DNA of 64,000 bases, from assembly GCF_013450155.1 (NCBI RefSeq), contig NZ_JACCKD010000003.1, positions 496,001 through 560,000 on the forward strand. Direction: 5' to 3'. The position numbers and the translations under genes were made by a program. Within the stretch, counting starts at the first letter, position 1; the number at the start of each line of letters is the position of its first letter. Source of the DNA: Haloechinothrix aidingensis (GTDB taxonomy: Bacteria > Actinomycetota > Actinomycetes > Mycobacteriales > Pseudonocardiaceae). Below, piece after piece: positions 54,777-63,084 of the stretch. The notes beneath the pieces were generated by a model. That model made no database searches, was not told where the DNA came from, and saw nothing but the letters and a program-made list of their open reading frames with translations.

Positions 54777-54851
54777 TGGTGCGCGATGCTGGGTTTGAAC
54801 CAGCGACCTCTACCGTGTCAAGGTAGCGCTCTCCCGCTGAGCTAATCGCGC
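54777..54851 (-). tRNA. tRNA-Val (GAC anticodon)
   Basis: The cloverleaf starts GCGCGATTAGCTCAGCGGGA, has anticodon loop CTTGACA (GAC) and ends ATCGCGC-A-CCA, with CCA encoded. The TpsiC arm GGTTCAAACC is intact. Last of three tRNA genes transcribed from 55062 downwards, one base after tRNA-Cys. Confidence 0.93.
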
Positions 54852-54852
54852 G

Positions 54853-54924
54853 AGGCGGAGGCGGGAATCGAACCCGCGTACAGGGCTTTGCAGGCCCTTG
54901 CCTGAGCCACTCGGCCACTCCGCC
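54853..54924 (-). tRNA. tRNA-Cys (GCA anticodon)
   Basis: GGCGGAGTGGCCGAGTGGCT begins the acceptor and D arm; the anticodon loop is CCTGCAAAG (GCA), and the TpsiC arm is GGGTTCGATTCCC. CCA is not encoded. It lies between tRNA-Gly and tRNA-Val, the usual actinobacterial Gly-Cys-Val cluster. Confidence 0.92.
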
Positions 54925-54989
54925 GGGTAATCCCGGCCTCCTGTGAGGCTATCGCAGGAAGGGAGTCCCCGAGTGGAGGACCCCATCCG

Positions 54990-55062
54990 AGCGGACGACG
55001 GGATTCGAACCCGCGACCCTCACCTTGGCAAGGTGATGCGCTACCAGCTGCGCTACGTCCGC
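54990..55062 (-). tRNA. tRNA-Gly (GCC anticodon)
   Basis: GCGGACGTAGCGCAGCTGGT starts the molecule, the anticodon loop is CTTGCCAA (GCC), and the TpsiC arm GGGTTCGAATCCC is followed by GTCCGC-T. CCA is not encoded. First gene of the cluster, with a sigma-70-like promoter upstream. Confidence 0.93.
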
Positions 55063-55114
55063 ATCTCGCCGACCCCGGACCGAACCCGGCCCTGCGCGGT
55101 GACGCAGGAAGTAC

Positions 55115-55143
55115 TCTATAAGACCCTTGATCGGCTTCGACAA
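55115..55143 (-). promoter_or_regulatory. Promoter of the tRNA Gly-Cys-Val unit
   Basis: On the minus strand TTGTCG, a 17-base spacer and TATAGA lie at 55143-55115, about 50 bp upstream of tRNA-Gly. This matches a housekeeping promoter well. Confidence 0.6.
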
Positions 55144-55166
55144 CCGGGGGGATACATCCGGCGTGA

Positions 55167-55592
55167 TCAGGCCCGATCGTTGGGCATGAGGTGGGTCAAC
55201 GCCTCGTCGACATCCACCCACAGGTGCTCGTTGCCCGGAAGCACCACGTCGTAGGTCCGGTCGAGGAAGTCGGCGAGCTCCTGCGCCGAGGCCTCGAACA
55301 CCGCGTGACCCGACGGCGAGTTCAGCTCCACCAGCACCGACTCGGGCTCTTCGAGGGACGGCCGGATCCGCACATCTCCGTTACCCGCCTCGGCGAGTAA
55401 CCCGTCCGCGACGAGGTCGCGTGCGAACACCCATTCCACCCAGCCCGCGCGGCCGGTGCGGAACGCCGCGACCACCGCGTAGGGGTCGCGGGTGTCATAC
55501 CGCAACTCGACTTTGACGGGAACCGCCGGTGTTTGCGGTGCCAACAGATCGAACACCGCGGCCGAGCGAAGCGTTACGTGGTCGTTGCGCAT
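55167..55592 (-). CDS. SsgA-family sporulation/cell division regulator
   Basis: The 141-residue protein, from the ATG at 55592 with GAAGGG upstream, begins MRNDHVTLRSAAVFDLLAPQ. VPVKVELRYDTRDPYAVVAAF, WVEWVFARDLVADGL and FLDRTYDVVLPGNEH are SsgA-like hallmarks. These proteins occur in morphologically complex actinobacteria and help localise division proteins during sporulation septation. It sits between the tRNA cluster and a plus-strand tRNA-Val. Confidence 0.88.
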   Translation of the reverse strand: MRNDHVTLRSAAVFDLLAPQTPAVPVKVELRYDTRDPYAVVAAFRTGRAGWVEWVFARDLVADGLLAEAGNGDVRIRPSLEEPESVLVELNSPSGHAVFEASAQELADFLDRTYDVVLPGNEHLWVDVDEALTHLMPNDRA

Positions 55593-55929
55593 CGTTCTAC
55601 CCTTCTTCTCCCTCCCCGGCACCGTTCCGCCGGCCGAGCTTCACCCATGGGACGGCCACGGCCGCCTGTTCGCTCGCGATTGTCACCCAGATCACCCGAT
55701 CGAGTTTCAGCGCGCCTGATGTTACTGGGTACATACTGCTCTTTGAAACCGCCATGCGACAGCAATGTCCCGCGAATGTCTTAAGCGAGTTCGATCACGT
55801 CCGGGCTACCGTAACCCTATGACGAGGAGTTTGTTCACTCCGTGTCCGGCCACTCGCGGTTCGTGAGCACCCCGTCCGACCCGTCTGAGAGGCTCGGCGA
55901 CGGCTGTTGTAGAGTTCTTCCTGCATCCG
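55593..55929. promoter_or_regulatory. Intergenic region between SsgA-like gene and tRNA-Val
   Basis: This 337-bp region has no convincing gene. It should hold the SsgA-like gene promoter and, at its end, the promoter of the plus-strand tRNA-Val. Confidence 0.4.
55885..55913 (+). promoter_or_regulatory. Possible promoter of plus-strand tRNA-Val
   Basis: CTGAGA, a 17-base spacer and TGTAGA end 17 bp before the tRNA. The -35 element is weak. Confidence 0.4.
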
Positions 55930-56004
55930 GCGCGATTAGCTCAGCGGGAGAGCGCTTCGTTCACACCGAAGAGGTCGCTGGTTCGAACCCAGCATCGCGC
56001 ACCA
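55930..56004 (+). tRNA. tRNA-Val (CAC anticodon)
   Basis: GCGCGATTAGCTCAGCGGGA starts it, the anticodon arm CTTCGTTCACACCGAAG gives CAC, and GGTTCGAACCC plus ATCGCGC-A-CCA close it with CCA encoded. Apart from the anticodon arm it is nearly identical to the minus-strand tRNA-Val at 54777, to which it is inverted. Confidence 0.94.
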
Positions 56005-56149
56005 TCACGCCGGCGTGCCGGGCCTTCCGGCCCACTGCGTTGGGCGTCCCGGCCCACTGTGTTGGGCTCGGGAGCACCCGTCCGGTTACCGTTCCTGCCT
56101 CTCCAGGCAGGACTACGGCGTCCCCGAGAGTGCTGCGGGCGCTGCCCGC

Positions 56150-58234
56150 TCACGTGACGCCGAGCTCCCTGCGCAACCAGTCCACTTGCATGCGGAGCAG
56201 GTTCTCGGCGACATCCTCGTCCTGCGGCGTCATGTGCGTGGCCCCGACGAGCGGGAGGAAGGTGTGCTGCCTGCCCGCCGCCAGCAGTGCCGAGGACAGC
56301 CGCAAGGCGTGTGCCACGAAGACGTTGTCGTCGGCCAGGCCGTGCACGATCAGCAAGGGCCTGCTCAACCGTTTCGCGTCGTCGAGTAGCGAGTTCCGCC
56401 GGTACACCTCGGCTTCGGACTCGGGGTGGCCGAGATACCGCTCGGTGTAGTGGGTGTCGTACAGCGACCAGTCCACCACCGGCGCTCCGGCGACCGCGGC
56501 ATGAAACACCTCGGGTCGGCGTAGTACCGCCAACGCGGCGAGATAGCCGCCGTAGGACCATCCCCTGATCGCGACCCGGCCGGTGTCCAGCTCGGGGCGC
56601 TCCGCCGCGAGCGCGTGCAGCGCGTCGACCTGGTCGGCCAGGGTCACGCCTGCGAGATCACCGGCCACTTCCTTCTCCCAGTCCGGCCCTCGCCCCGGGG
56701 TCCCCCGCCCGTCGGCGATCACCACCGCGAAGCCCTGATCGGCGAACCACTGCGCGGACAGGAACGCGTTACGGCTGCACAGCACACGTTGGGCGTGCGG
56801 CCCGCCGTACGGATCGAGCAGAACCGGCAACGGCCCGTCCTGCTCCCGGTACCCCGTCGGCAGCAACAACGCGGTACGAAGCTCCCTGTCCCCCACCACG
56901 TGCACGGCGAGGTTCGGTTCCACCCCGGGCTCCTCCGGGTACGAGCCGACCGGCACCTCCGCTCGCCCCGGGCGCAGCACGGCCACCCGAGGTCCACTGT
57001 GATCGAGGCCCCAGCTGGACAGCACCGTCGTCTCGGCGGTACCCGCCCCGATGTGCACACCTGCGGAGGTCGACACACGAAGCACGCTGTCGCCCTCGGT
57101 GCGGTAGACGTGGATCTGGGTCGGGTCGTCCTCGGACGCGCAGAACAGGACCTCCGTGCCGACGTGCAGAACCGAACGCACCTGCACGTGCGGCTCGGTG
57201 ACAGGCTTGCCGTCGATCACCAACCGGTGCGCGCCGTCGCTGACCGCGATCCACACCAGACGCCCGTCCACGGTCCACGCCGGCACGCCGGAAGCGAGCT
57301 CCACCCAGTTCGGGTCGGTCTCGCTGTGCAGCACTGTCGTGCTGCCGTCCCGCGTGTCGACGGCATGGACGTCCACCCTGCGCTGGTCACGGGACTGCAC
57401 GGAGATGAGTGGCGGGCCCCCTTCCGACCAGTGCGCCGCGACCAGGTACTCCCAGTCCCCCGCCCGGACCGGGATGACCGTCCCGTCCAGGCCGACCAGA
57501 GCCACCGAGACCGCGACATTGCGCGAACCCGCGGCCGGGTAGGGCACCGCTCGCGCGTCCCGCTCCGGCTGTGCCGGGTCGGCGATCGTCCAGCGCGGCA
57601 CGGCCGAGTCGTCGCTGCGCTGCGCAAGGAGGAAGTGCCCGTCCGGCGACCACCAGTACCCGGCGGCCCTGCCCATCTCCTCCGCGGCGATGAACTCCGC
57701 GACCCCCCAGCTGACATTCGGGTCGGTGGACGAGACCAGCTCCACGTCCGTGCCGCTGTCCAGGGCGATCACCCGCAGCGCTCCCCCGCAGGCATAGGCC
57801 AGCTGCGTGCCCTGGGGGTTCAATCGCGGATCGGCCACGGCCCCCTGGGCGGTGGCGTACTCGGAGATCGCTCCGGACGCGACGTCGACGGTGAACAACC
57901 GGCCGGAGAGGGTGAACGCGGCGGTCTCGCACGCCGAGTCCACCGAGTACCGCACCACCCCGCCGCCGGTTTCCCTGCTGCGCTCCCGGCGTGCCCGCTC
58001 CTCGTCCGAGAGGTTCTCGTCCCCGGAAAGCAGGCGGTCGGCGTCGACGATCTTCACCTCGCGCCCGGACGTCAGGTCGACCGACCACAGGTCGTGCTGC
58101 CTGTCGTAGCCGTCCGCGCTGCGCAGGAACAGCACGCGTGAGCCGTCCGAGGCGACCCGGAAGTCCCGGGGCGCTCCCAGCGTGAAGCGTTGTGTGCGGG
58201 CGAGCCTGCGCAGGAACGTGCCAGATCCGGTCAC
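56150..58234 (-). CDS. S9 family prolyl oligopeptidase/DPP IV-like peptidase
   Basis: The 694-residue product has an N-terminal beta-propeller (residues about 30-420, with VASDGSRVLFLRSADG) and a C-terminal alpha/beta-hydrolase domain. The nucleophile Ser lies in GWSYGGYLAALAVL, the acid in LLIVHGLADDNVFVAHALRL, and the His in GATHMTP. No signal peptide is seen, so it is probably cytoplasmic. It cleaves short peptides, probably after proline or another residue. It diverges from the aminotransferase gene over 246 bp. Confidence 0.9.
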   Translation of the reverse strand: MTGSGTFLRRLARTQRFTLGAPRDFRVASDGSRVLFLRSADGYDRQHDLWSVDLTSGREVKIVDADRLLSGDENLSDEERARRERSRETGGGVVRYSVDSACETAAFTLSGRLFTVDVASGAISEYATAQGAVADPRLNPQGTQLAYACGGALRVIALDSGTDVELVSSTDPNVSWGVAEFIAAEEMGRAAGYWWSPDGHFLLAQRSDDSAVPRWTIADPAQPERDARAVPYPAAGSRNVAVSVALVGLDGTVIPVRAGDWEYLVAAHWSEGGPPLISVQSRDQRRVDVHAVDTRDGSTTVLHSETDPNWVELASGVPAWTVDGRLVWIAVSDGAHRLVIDGKPVTEPHVQVRSVLHVGTEVLFCASEDDPTQIHVYRTEGDSVLRVSTSAGVHIGAGTAETTVLSSWGLDHSGPRVAVLRPGRAEVPVGSYPEEPGVEPNLAVHVVGDRELRTALLLPTGYREQDGPLPVLLDPYGGPHAQRVLCSRNAFLSAQWFADQGFAVVIADGRGTPGRGPDWEKEVAGDLAGVTLADQVDALHALAAERPELDTGRVAIRGWSYGGYLAALAVLRRPEVFHAAVAGAPVVDWSLYDTHYTERYLGHPESEAEVYRRNSLLDDAKRLSRPLLIVHGLADDNVFVAHALRLSSALLAAGRQHTFLPLVGATHMTPQDEDVAENLLRMQVDWLRRELGVT

Positions 58235-58480
58235 CGAACGAGCTCCTCATCTGCATGTGGGCATGCACGACTGTTCACGGCTGGCCGAACACTATCTTCC
58301 GGCGACCGCTCGTGCCCGCGCACCGGTGCGGGGACGGTGCCGGGTACGGCGGCCATCGCCCCGGCTACACCCCAGCGGACAACGAATCGCCTTGAAGGCA
58401 GGCTATACACACAATGAATCGTCGCATCGTGCAACGTTGTCGTGCTGATTCGCGCGCATCGGGGCGCCTATGCTGTTGAT

Positions 58481-59710
58481 ATGACGCTGACCGCGAACTC
58501 CTTGCGCACGCACGCCGCGACCGAGTACATCGAGCTGGACGAGCGCTGGTCGACGCACAACTACCACCCGCTGCCGGTCGTGCTCGCCGAAGGGCGGGGT
58601 TGTTGGGTGACCGACGTGGACGGCAACGATTACCTCGACTTCCTCGCCGGCTACTCGGCACTCAACTTCGGTCACCGCCACCCCGACCTCGTGGCGGCCG
58701 CCTCGGCGCAGCTCGAGAGGCTCACGCTGACCTCCCGCGCCTTCCACCACGACCAGTTCGGAGCCTTCTGCCGCGAGCTCGCCGAGCTGACCGGGACCGA
58801 GATGGTGCTGCCGATGAACTCCGGTGCCGAGGCCGTCGAGTCAGCGGTGAAGGTGGCCAGGAAGTGGGCCTACCGCATCAAGGGGGTGCCGGACGGTACG
58901 GCGGAGATCGTGACGATGGGGTCCAACTTCCACGGCCGGACAACGACCATCGTCTCGTTCTCCGAGGACACGGATGCGCGTACGGATTACGGTCCCTACA
59001 CACCCGGCTTCGTCACGGTCCCCTACGGGGACGCGTCCGCCGTCGCCGACGCGATCACCGAGCGGACCGCGGCCGTACTACTCGAACCCGTTCAGGGCGA
59101 GGCCGGTGTCGTCACCCCGCCGCCCGGTTTCCTGGCCGAGGTCAGGAGGCTCTGCGACGAGCGCGGTGTGCTCCTGATCGCCGACGAGATCCAGTCCGGT
59201 CTCGCGCGCACCGGCACCGTGCTCGCACTCGACCACGCCGGGGTACGCGCGGACCTCTACACGCTGGGTAAGGCACTCGGCGGGGGCATCCTGCCGGTCT
59301 CGGCCGTGGTGGGGAACGCGGCGGTGCTCGGCCTGCTGCGCCCCGGCCAGCACGGCTCCACGTTCGGTGGCAACCCCCTGGCATGCGCCGTCGGCCGGGC
59401 CGTCGTCCGCCTGCTCGGGTCCGGCGAGTACCAGCGCCGCGCCACCGAGCTCGGCGCGCACCTGCACGGCAGGCTGGGCGAGCTCGTCGGGCACGGCGTC
59501 GACGCGGTGCGCGGGGTCGGCCTGTGGGCGGGCGTGGACATCGCACCGGGCGGGCCGACCGGTCGCCAGGCGTCCGAGATGCTCGCCGCCAAGGGTGTGC
59601 TGTGCAAGGAAACGCACGGTTCGACTTTGCGGATCGCTCCACCGCTGGTCATCGACAAGGCGGAGCTGGAAAGCGGCATCGACGCCATCGCCGAGGTGCT
59701 CACCGGGTAG
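58481..59710 (+). CDS. rocD: Ornithine aminotransferase
   Basis: The 409-residue class III PLP aminotransferase begins with the ornithine-type NYHPLPVVLAEGRGCWVTDVDG block, has the PLP lysine in YTLGKALGGGILPVSAVVG and LIADEIQSGLARTG, and substrate-site residues in SALNFGHRHP. It would convert ornithine to glutamate semialdehyde. An acetylornithine or GABA role cannot be ruled out. The ATG at 58481 is chosen over an upstream in-frame ATG at 58442. Confidence 0.85.
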   Translation: MTLTANSLRTHAATEYIELDERWSTHNYHPLPVVLAEGRGCWVTDVDGNDYLDFLAGYSALNFGHRHPDLVAAASAQLERLTLTSRAFHHDQFGAFCRELAELTGTEMVLPMNSGAEAVESAVKVARKWAYRIKGVPDGTAEIVTMGSNFHGRTTTIVSFSEDTDARTDYGPYTPGFVTVPYGDASAVADAITERTAAVLLEPVQGEAGVVTPPPGFLAEVRRLCDERGVLLIADEIQSGLARTGTVLALDHAGVRADLYTLGKALGGGILPVSAVVGNAAVLGLLRPGQHGSTFGGNPLACAVGRAVVRLLGSGEYQRRATELGAHLHGRLGELVGHGVDAVRGVGLWAGVDIAPGGPTGRQASEMLAAKGVLCKETHGSTLRIAPPLVIDKAELESGIDAIAEVLTG

Positions 59711-59720
59711 CGGGAGCCGG

Positions 59721-60830
59721 TCAGGCGCTCCCGTCGGACTCCCGCGCCAGTGCCGTCAGCCTGCTCAGCGCGCGGAGGTACTTCTTGCGGTAGCCACCAC
59801 GCACCATCTCCTCGGAGAACAACACAGACAGCGGCTCCCCCGACGCGACGACCGGGATCGCCCTGTCGTACAGCCGGTCCACGAACGAGACCAGCCGCAA
59901 CGCCACACTCTGGTCGGTCACCGCGGTCACCCCGCTCAGGTGAACCGCAGCCACCCCGTCGAGCAGGCGCCCGTACCGCGAGGGATGCAATCGCGCCAGG
60001 TGCTCGCACAGCGTGCCGAAGTCGTCCATCGTCGCCCCGTCCAGCGCGGCGGCCGAGGCCGCCAGCTCGCCCTCGCTGACCGGGTCGGGCGCGTCCACCG
60101 CGTCGCGATGCCGGTAGTCCGGGCCGTCCACGCGGACGACCTCGAACCGTGCCGACAGGGCCTGGATCTCACGCAGGAAGTCCTCCGCGGCGAACCGGCC
60201 CTCGCCGAGCTTGTCCGGCAGCGTGTTCGAGGTCGCTGCCACATGCACCCCTGCCGCCATCAACTCCCGCAGCAGGCGCGTGACCAACATCGTGTCGCCG
60301 GGGTCGTCGAGCTCGAACTCGTCGATGGCGAGCAACTGGTGATCGGCGAGCCTGGCCACCGCCGCGCTGAACCCGAGCAGCCCCACGAGGTGGGTCAGCT
60401 CGACGAACGTGCAGTACGCCTTCGGCCCCGGCACGTCGTGCCACAACGAGGCGAGCAGGTGCGTCTTGCCGACCCCGAACCCGCCGTCGAAGTACAGGCC
60501 GCGAGTCCCGTCCCGGCTCGCCTTCGCGTTCCGCGTGCCGAGCCTGCCGGGAAGCAGTGCGCGCCACCCCCGGCGCGCGCCGGACCCCGCCCGCGCGGCC
60601 ACGCGCGCGGCGAACGCGGCGCCTTCGGTCACCGCCCGCTGCTGGCTGGGTTCGTCGGGGTTGGGGATGTACGTCCCGAACCGGACGGTGTCGAACCGCG
60701 GCGGCGGGACGAGCGCGCCGACCAGCTCGTCGGCACCGACCGTGGGCCACCGGTCGGCCAGCCTGCCCGCGGACGTGTCACCAGCTGTCTCGTCAGCGGT
60801 GTCAGGGCCTGCGTCGGGACCAAGGGACAT
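59721..60830 (-). CDS. zapE: AFG1-like ATPase, ZapE family
   Basis: This 369-residue P-loop ATPase has Walker A in DGGFGVGKTHLLASL and Walker B in LLAIDEFELDDPGDTM, then TSNTLPDKLGEGRFAAEDF, typical of AFG1/ZapE. ZapE acts on the divisome in E. coli; AFG1 has a chaperone-like role in mitochondria. The ATG at 60830 is 43 bp from the divergent reductase start at 60873. The same pair is seen as Rv2670c/Rv2671 in M. tuberculosis. Confidence 0.9.
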   Translation of the reverse strand: MSLGPDAGPDTADETAGDTSAGRLADRWPTVGADELVGALVPPPRFDTVRFGTYIPNPDEPSQQRAVTEGAAFAARVAARAGSGARRGWRALLPGRLGTRNAKASRDGTRGLYFDGGFGVGKTHLLASLWHDVPGPKAYCTFVELTHLVGLLGFSAAVARLADHQLLAIDEFELDDPGDTMLVTRLLRELMAAGVHVAATSNTLPDKLGEGRFAAEDFLREIQALSARFEVVRVDGPDYRHRDAVDAPDPVSEGELAASAAALDGATMDDFGTLCEHLARLHPSRYGRLLDGVAAVHLSGVTAVTDQSVALRLVSFVDRLYDRAIPVVASGEPLSVLFSEEMVRGGYRKKYLRALSRLTALARESDGSA

Positions 60831-60872
60831 GGCGGGAGCGTAGCTGGCCTGCCGCTGTGATGAGATGAACGC

Positions 60873-61649
60873 GTGGACCAGCTGTGGCCGATGACACCGC
60901 ACGAAGCGGCGACGCGCACGGTCGGCGACGCCGACCTCGAGGCGCTCTACGCCTACCCGGAACCACTCGAACGGCCGTGGGTGCAGGCGAACTTCATCGC
61001 CTCGGTCGACGGCGCTGCCAGCGTCGAGGGTGGCTCCTCCGGGCTGTCCCACCCCGTGGACCGGCGCGTGTTCGGGCTCGGCAGGGACCTGGCCGATGTG
61101 GTACTCGCGGGGGCCGGAACCGTGCTCGCCGAGAACTACGCCGGCGTCAAACCGAGCGCCCGGCGTCTCGAACGCCGCGCGCGGCTCGGGCTGGCCGAGG
61201 TGCCGCCCATCGCGGTGGTCAGCAACAGCTGCGCCATCCCGCCGACGTCACGGGTGATGGTCGAGACCTCCGTGCCGCCCATCGTGCTGACCTGCCAGGC
61301 TGCTCCTCCCGAGCGGGCGGATGCGCTCCGCGGAGCCGGCGCCGAGGTGATCACCGCAGGGGAGCACGGCGTGGACCTGGTGACGGCTCTCGACGCCCTG
61401 CGCGATCGGGGGTTCTACCGCATCGACTGCGAGGGCGGCCCGCGGCTGTTCGCCGGCATGCTCGCCGCCGACCTGATCGACCAGCTGTGCCTGACCGTTG
61501 CCCCGCTGGCCACCGGCGCCGGTGCCGATCGCATCGCGGCCGGCACGCCTGCCGAGCACCTCCACCGGTTCGAGCTGGCCTCGGTGCTGCACGAGGACGG
61601 CTTCCTGCTGCTGCGCTACCGGCGTCCGGCAGCCGACCACGGCACGTGA
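60873..61649 (+). CDS. RibD C-terminal domain reductase (Rv2671-like)
   Basis: The 258-residue product starts at a GTG. It has the RibD_C/dihydrofolate reductase fold: RPWVQANFIASVDGAASVEG, LGRDLADVVLAGAGTVLAENY and the end block CEGGPRLFAGMLAADLIDQLCLTVAP with the NADPH site. A free-standing C-domain like this is called a pyrimidine reductase family protein. M. tuberculosis Rv2671 has been linked to dihydrofolate reductase bypass. It ends at a 17-bp perfect hairpin. Confidence 0.87.
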   Translation: MDQLWPMTPHEAATRTVGDADLEALYAYPEPLERPWVQANFIASVDGAASVEGGSSGLSHPVDRRVFGLGRDLADVVLAGAGTVLAENYAGVKPSARRLERRARLGLAEVPPIAVVSNSCAIPPTSRVMVETSVPPIVLTCQAAPPERADALRGAGAEVITAGEHGVDLVTALDALRDRGFYRIDCEGGPRLFAGMLAADLIDQLCLTVAPLATGAGADRIAAGTPAEHLHRFELASVLHEDGFLLLRYRRPAADHGT

Positions 61650-61651
61650 GT

Positions 61652-61708
61652 ACGAGCCGAAGGACTCCCCGGGTACCTGTGGTGCACCGGAGGAGTCCTT
61701 CGGCTCGT
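61652..61708. terminator. Bidirectional 17-bp hairpin
   Basis: ACGAGCCGAAGGACTCC and GGAGTCCTTCGGCTCGT pair perfectly over 23 bases between convergent genes. The arms share the GAGCCGAA core with the 55-bp repeats, but the interior differs. Confidence 0.75.
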
Positions 61709-61713
61709 CACCG

Positions 61714-62970
61714 CTACGCCACGACGCCGTCGGCACGCCACCGTGCGATCTGGTTCGACGTGTATCCCAGCCGTGCCAGCACGGTGTCGGTGTGCTCGCC
61801 GAGCGCGGGGATCGCTCCGTGTTCCGGTGGCACACCGTCCGGCATGGCGGGCGCCGACAGCATCCGCAATGGGCCGACCGGCGAGCCGGCATCCTGCCAC
61901 TTCCCCAGCTCGCGCAGTTGCGGATGCTCGGCGAGTCCCGCCACCGAGTTGAGCCTGCCTGCGGCGATCGATGCCTCGTCAAGGCGTGCGAGCAGCTCGC
62001 CTGTCGGAAGTCCCGAGGTCACCTTCGTCACGAGGTAGTCGACGCGCTCCCGGTTGCGTGCCCGGCCGATGTTGGTCGCCAGCTCCCGGTCGTCCAGCAG
62101 CTCGGGGCGCTCCAACACCTGCCGCACGAGGCGGTCCCATTCCCGGTCGTTCTGTACCCCGATGAGCACCAGGTCACCGTCGGCGGTGGGATAGGCGTCG
62201 TACGGCACGATCGCCGGGTGCGCCGTACCCGTACGTGGCGGGGCACCTCCCCCGTAGCTCGCCATGTACAGCGGGTGGCCCATCCACTCCGCGAGCGCTT
62301 CCAGCATGCTCACATGCACCGACGACCCCTGGCCGGTGCGTTCCCTGCGAAACAGCGCGGCCAGTGTGGCCGAGTAAGCGTACATTCCGGCTGCGATATC
62401 GGCGATCGGGATGCCGGACTTGGCCGGCGATCCGTGCGTCCCCGTAACCGAGACCACGCCGGCCTCCCCCTGCACGAGGAAGTCGTAGGCCCGCCTGTCC
62501 TGGTACGGCCCGCTCCGGCCGTAGCCGGAGATCTCGACGGCGACCAGTCCGGGGTAGGCGGCCGCGGCCGTCGCGGCGTCCACGCCGAGACTCCCGGCGG
62601 ATCCGGGCCCGAGGTTGTGCACGAACACGTCCGCACGCTCGAGCAGCGCGCCGAGTACGTCACCACCTGCCGGAGCCTTCACGTCGAGCGCGATGGACTC
62701 CTTGCCGCGGTTGAGCCAGACGAAGTGCGACGCCAGGCCGAGTACCTCCGTGTCGTAGTGGCGCGCGAAGTCGCCGCCGTCGACCCGTTCCACCTTGGTC
62801 ACCACGGCACCCTGGTCAGCGAGGTGCCGGGTGGCGAGCGGAGCCGCGACAGCCTGTTCGAGCGCCACCACACGTACACCCTCCAGCGGCCGCTGGTCAC
62901 CTGTGTCTCTCGCCGAGCCCCGGGACCCCGCATCCGTACCGTCTTCGCGATCACGCTCCATGCGCGTCAT
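61714..62970 (-). CDS. Family III CoA-transferase (CaiB/BaiF-like)
   Basis: The 418-residue protein has VVALEQAVAAPLATRHLADQGAVVTKVE at the N-terminus, VHNLGPGSAGSLGVD and SGYGRSGPYQDRRAYDFLVQ, with the catalytic Asp in the last block, and the small-domain end DTVLARLGYTSNQIARW. It transfers CoA between carboxylic acids. The substrate is unknown. An AGGAGG sits four bases before the ATG at 62970. A second ATG at 62961 is possible. Confidence 0.88.
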   Translation of the reverse strand: MTRMERDREDGTDAGSRGSARDTGDQRPLEGVRVVALEQAVAAPLATRHLADQGAVVTKVERVDGGDFARHYDTEVLGLASHFVWLNRGKESIALDVKAPAGGDVLGALLERADVFVHNLGPGSAGSLGVDAATAAAAYPGLVAVEISGYGRSGPYQDRRAYDFLVQGEAGVVSVTGTHGSPAKSGIPIADIAAGMYAYSATLAALFRRERTGQGSSVHVSMLEALAEWMGHPLYMASYGGGAPPRTGTAHPAIVPYDAYPTADGDLVLIGVQNDREWDRLVRQVLERPELLDDRELATNIGRARNRERVDYLVTKVTSGLPTGELLARLDEASIAAGRLNSVAGLAEHPQLRELGKWQDAGSPVGPLRMLSAPAMPDGVPPEHGAIPALGEHTDTVLARLGYTSNQIARWRADGVVA

Positions 62971-63084
62971 CCTCCTGCCTCCTGGAGCGGCGGTGCTTAC
63001 CGGCTACTCACCTCGGCTCTGCCATGCTCGACGCCGAGAGTGGCAGACGACAGACACGACAGCGCGTGAGGAAGAGGGTGTGGG

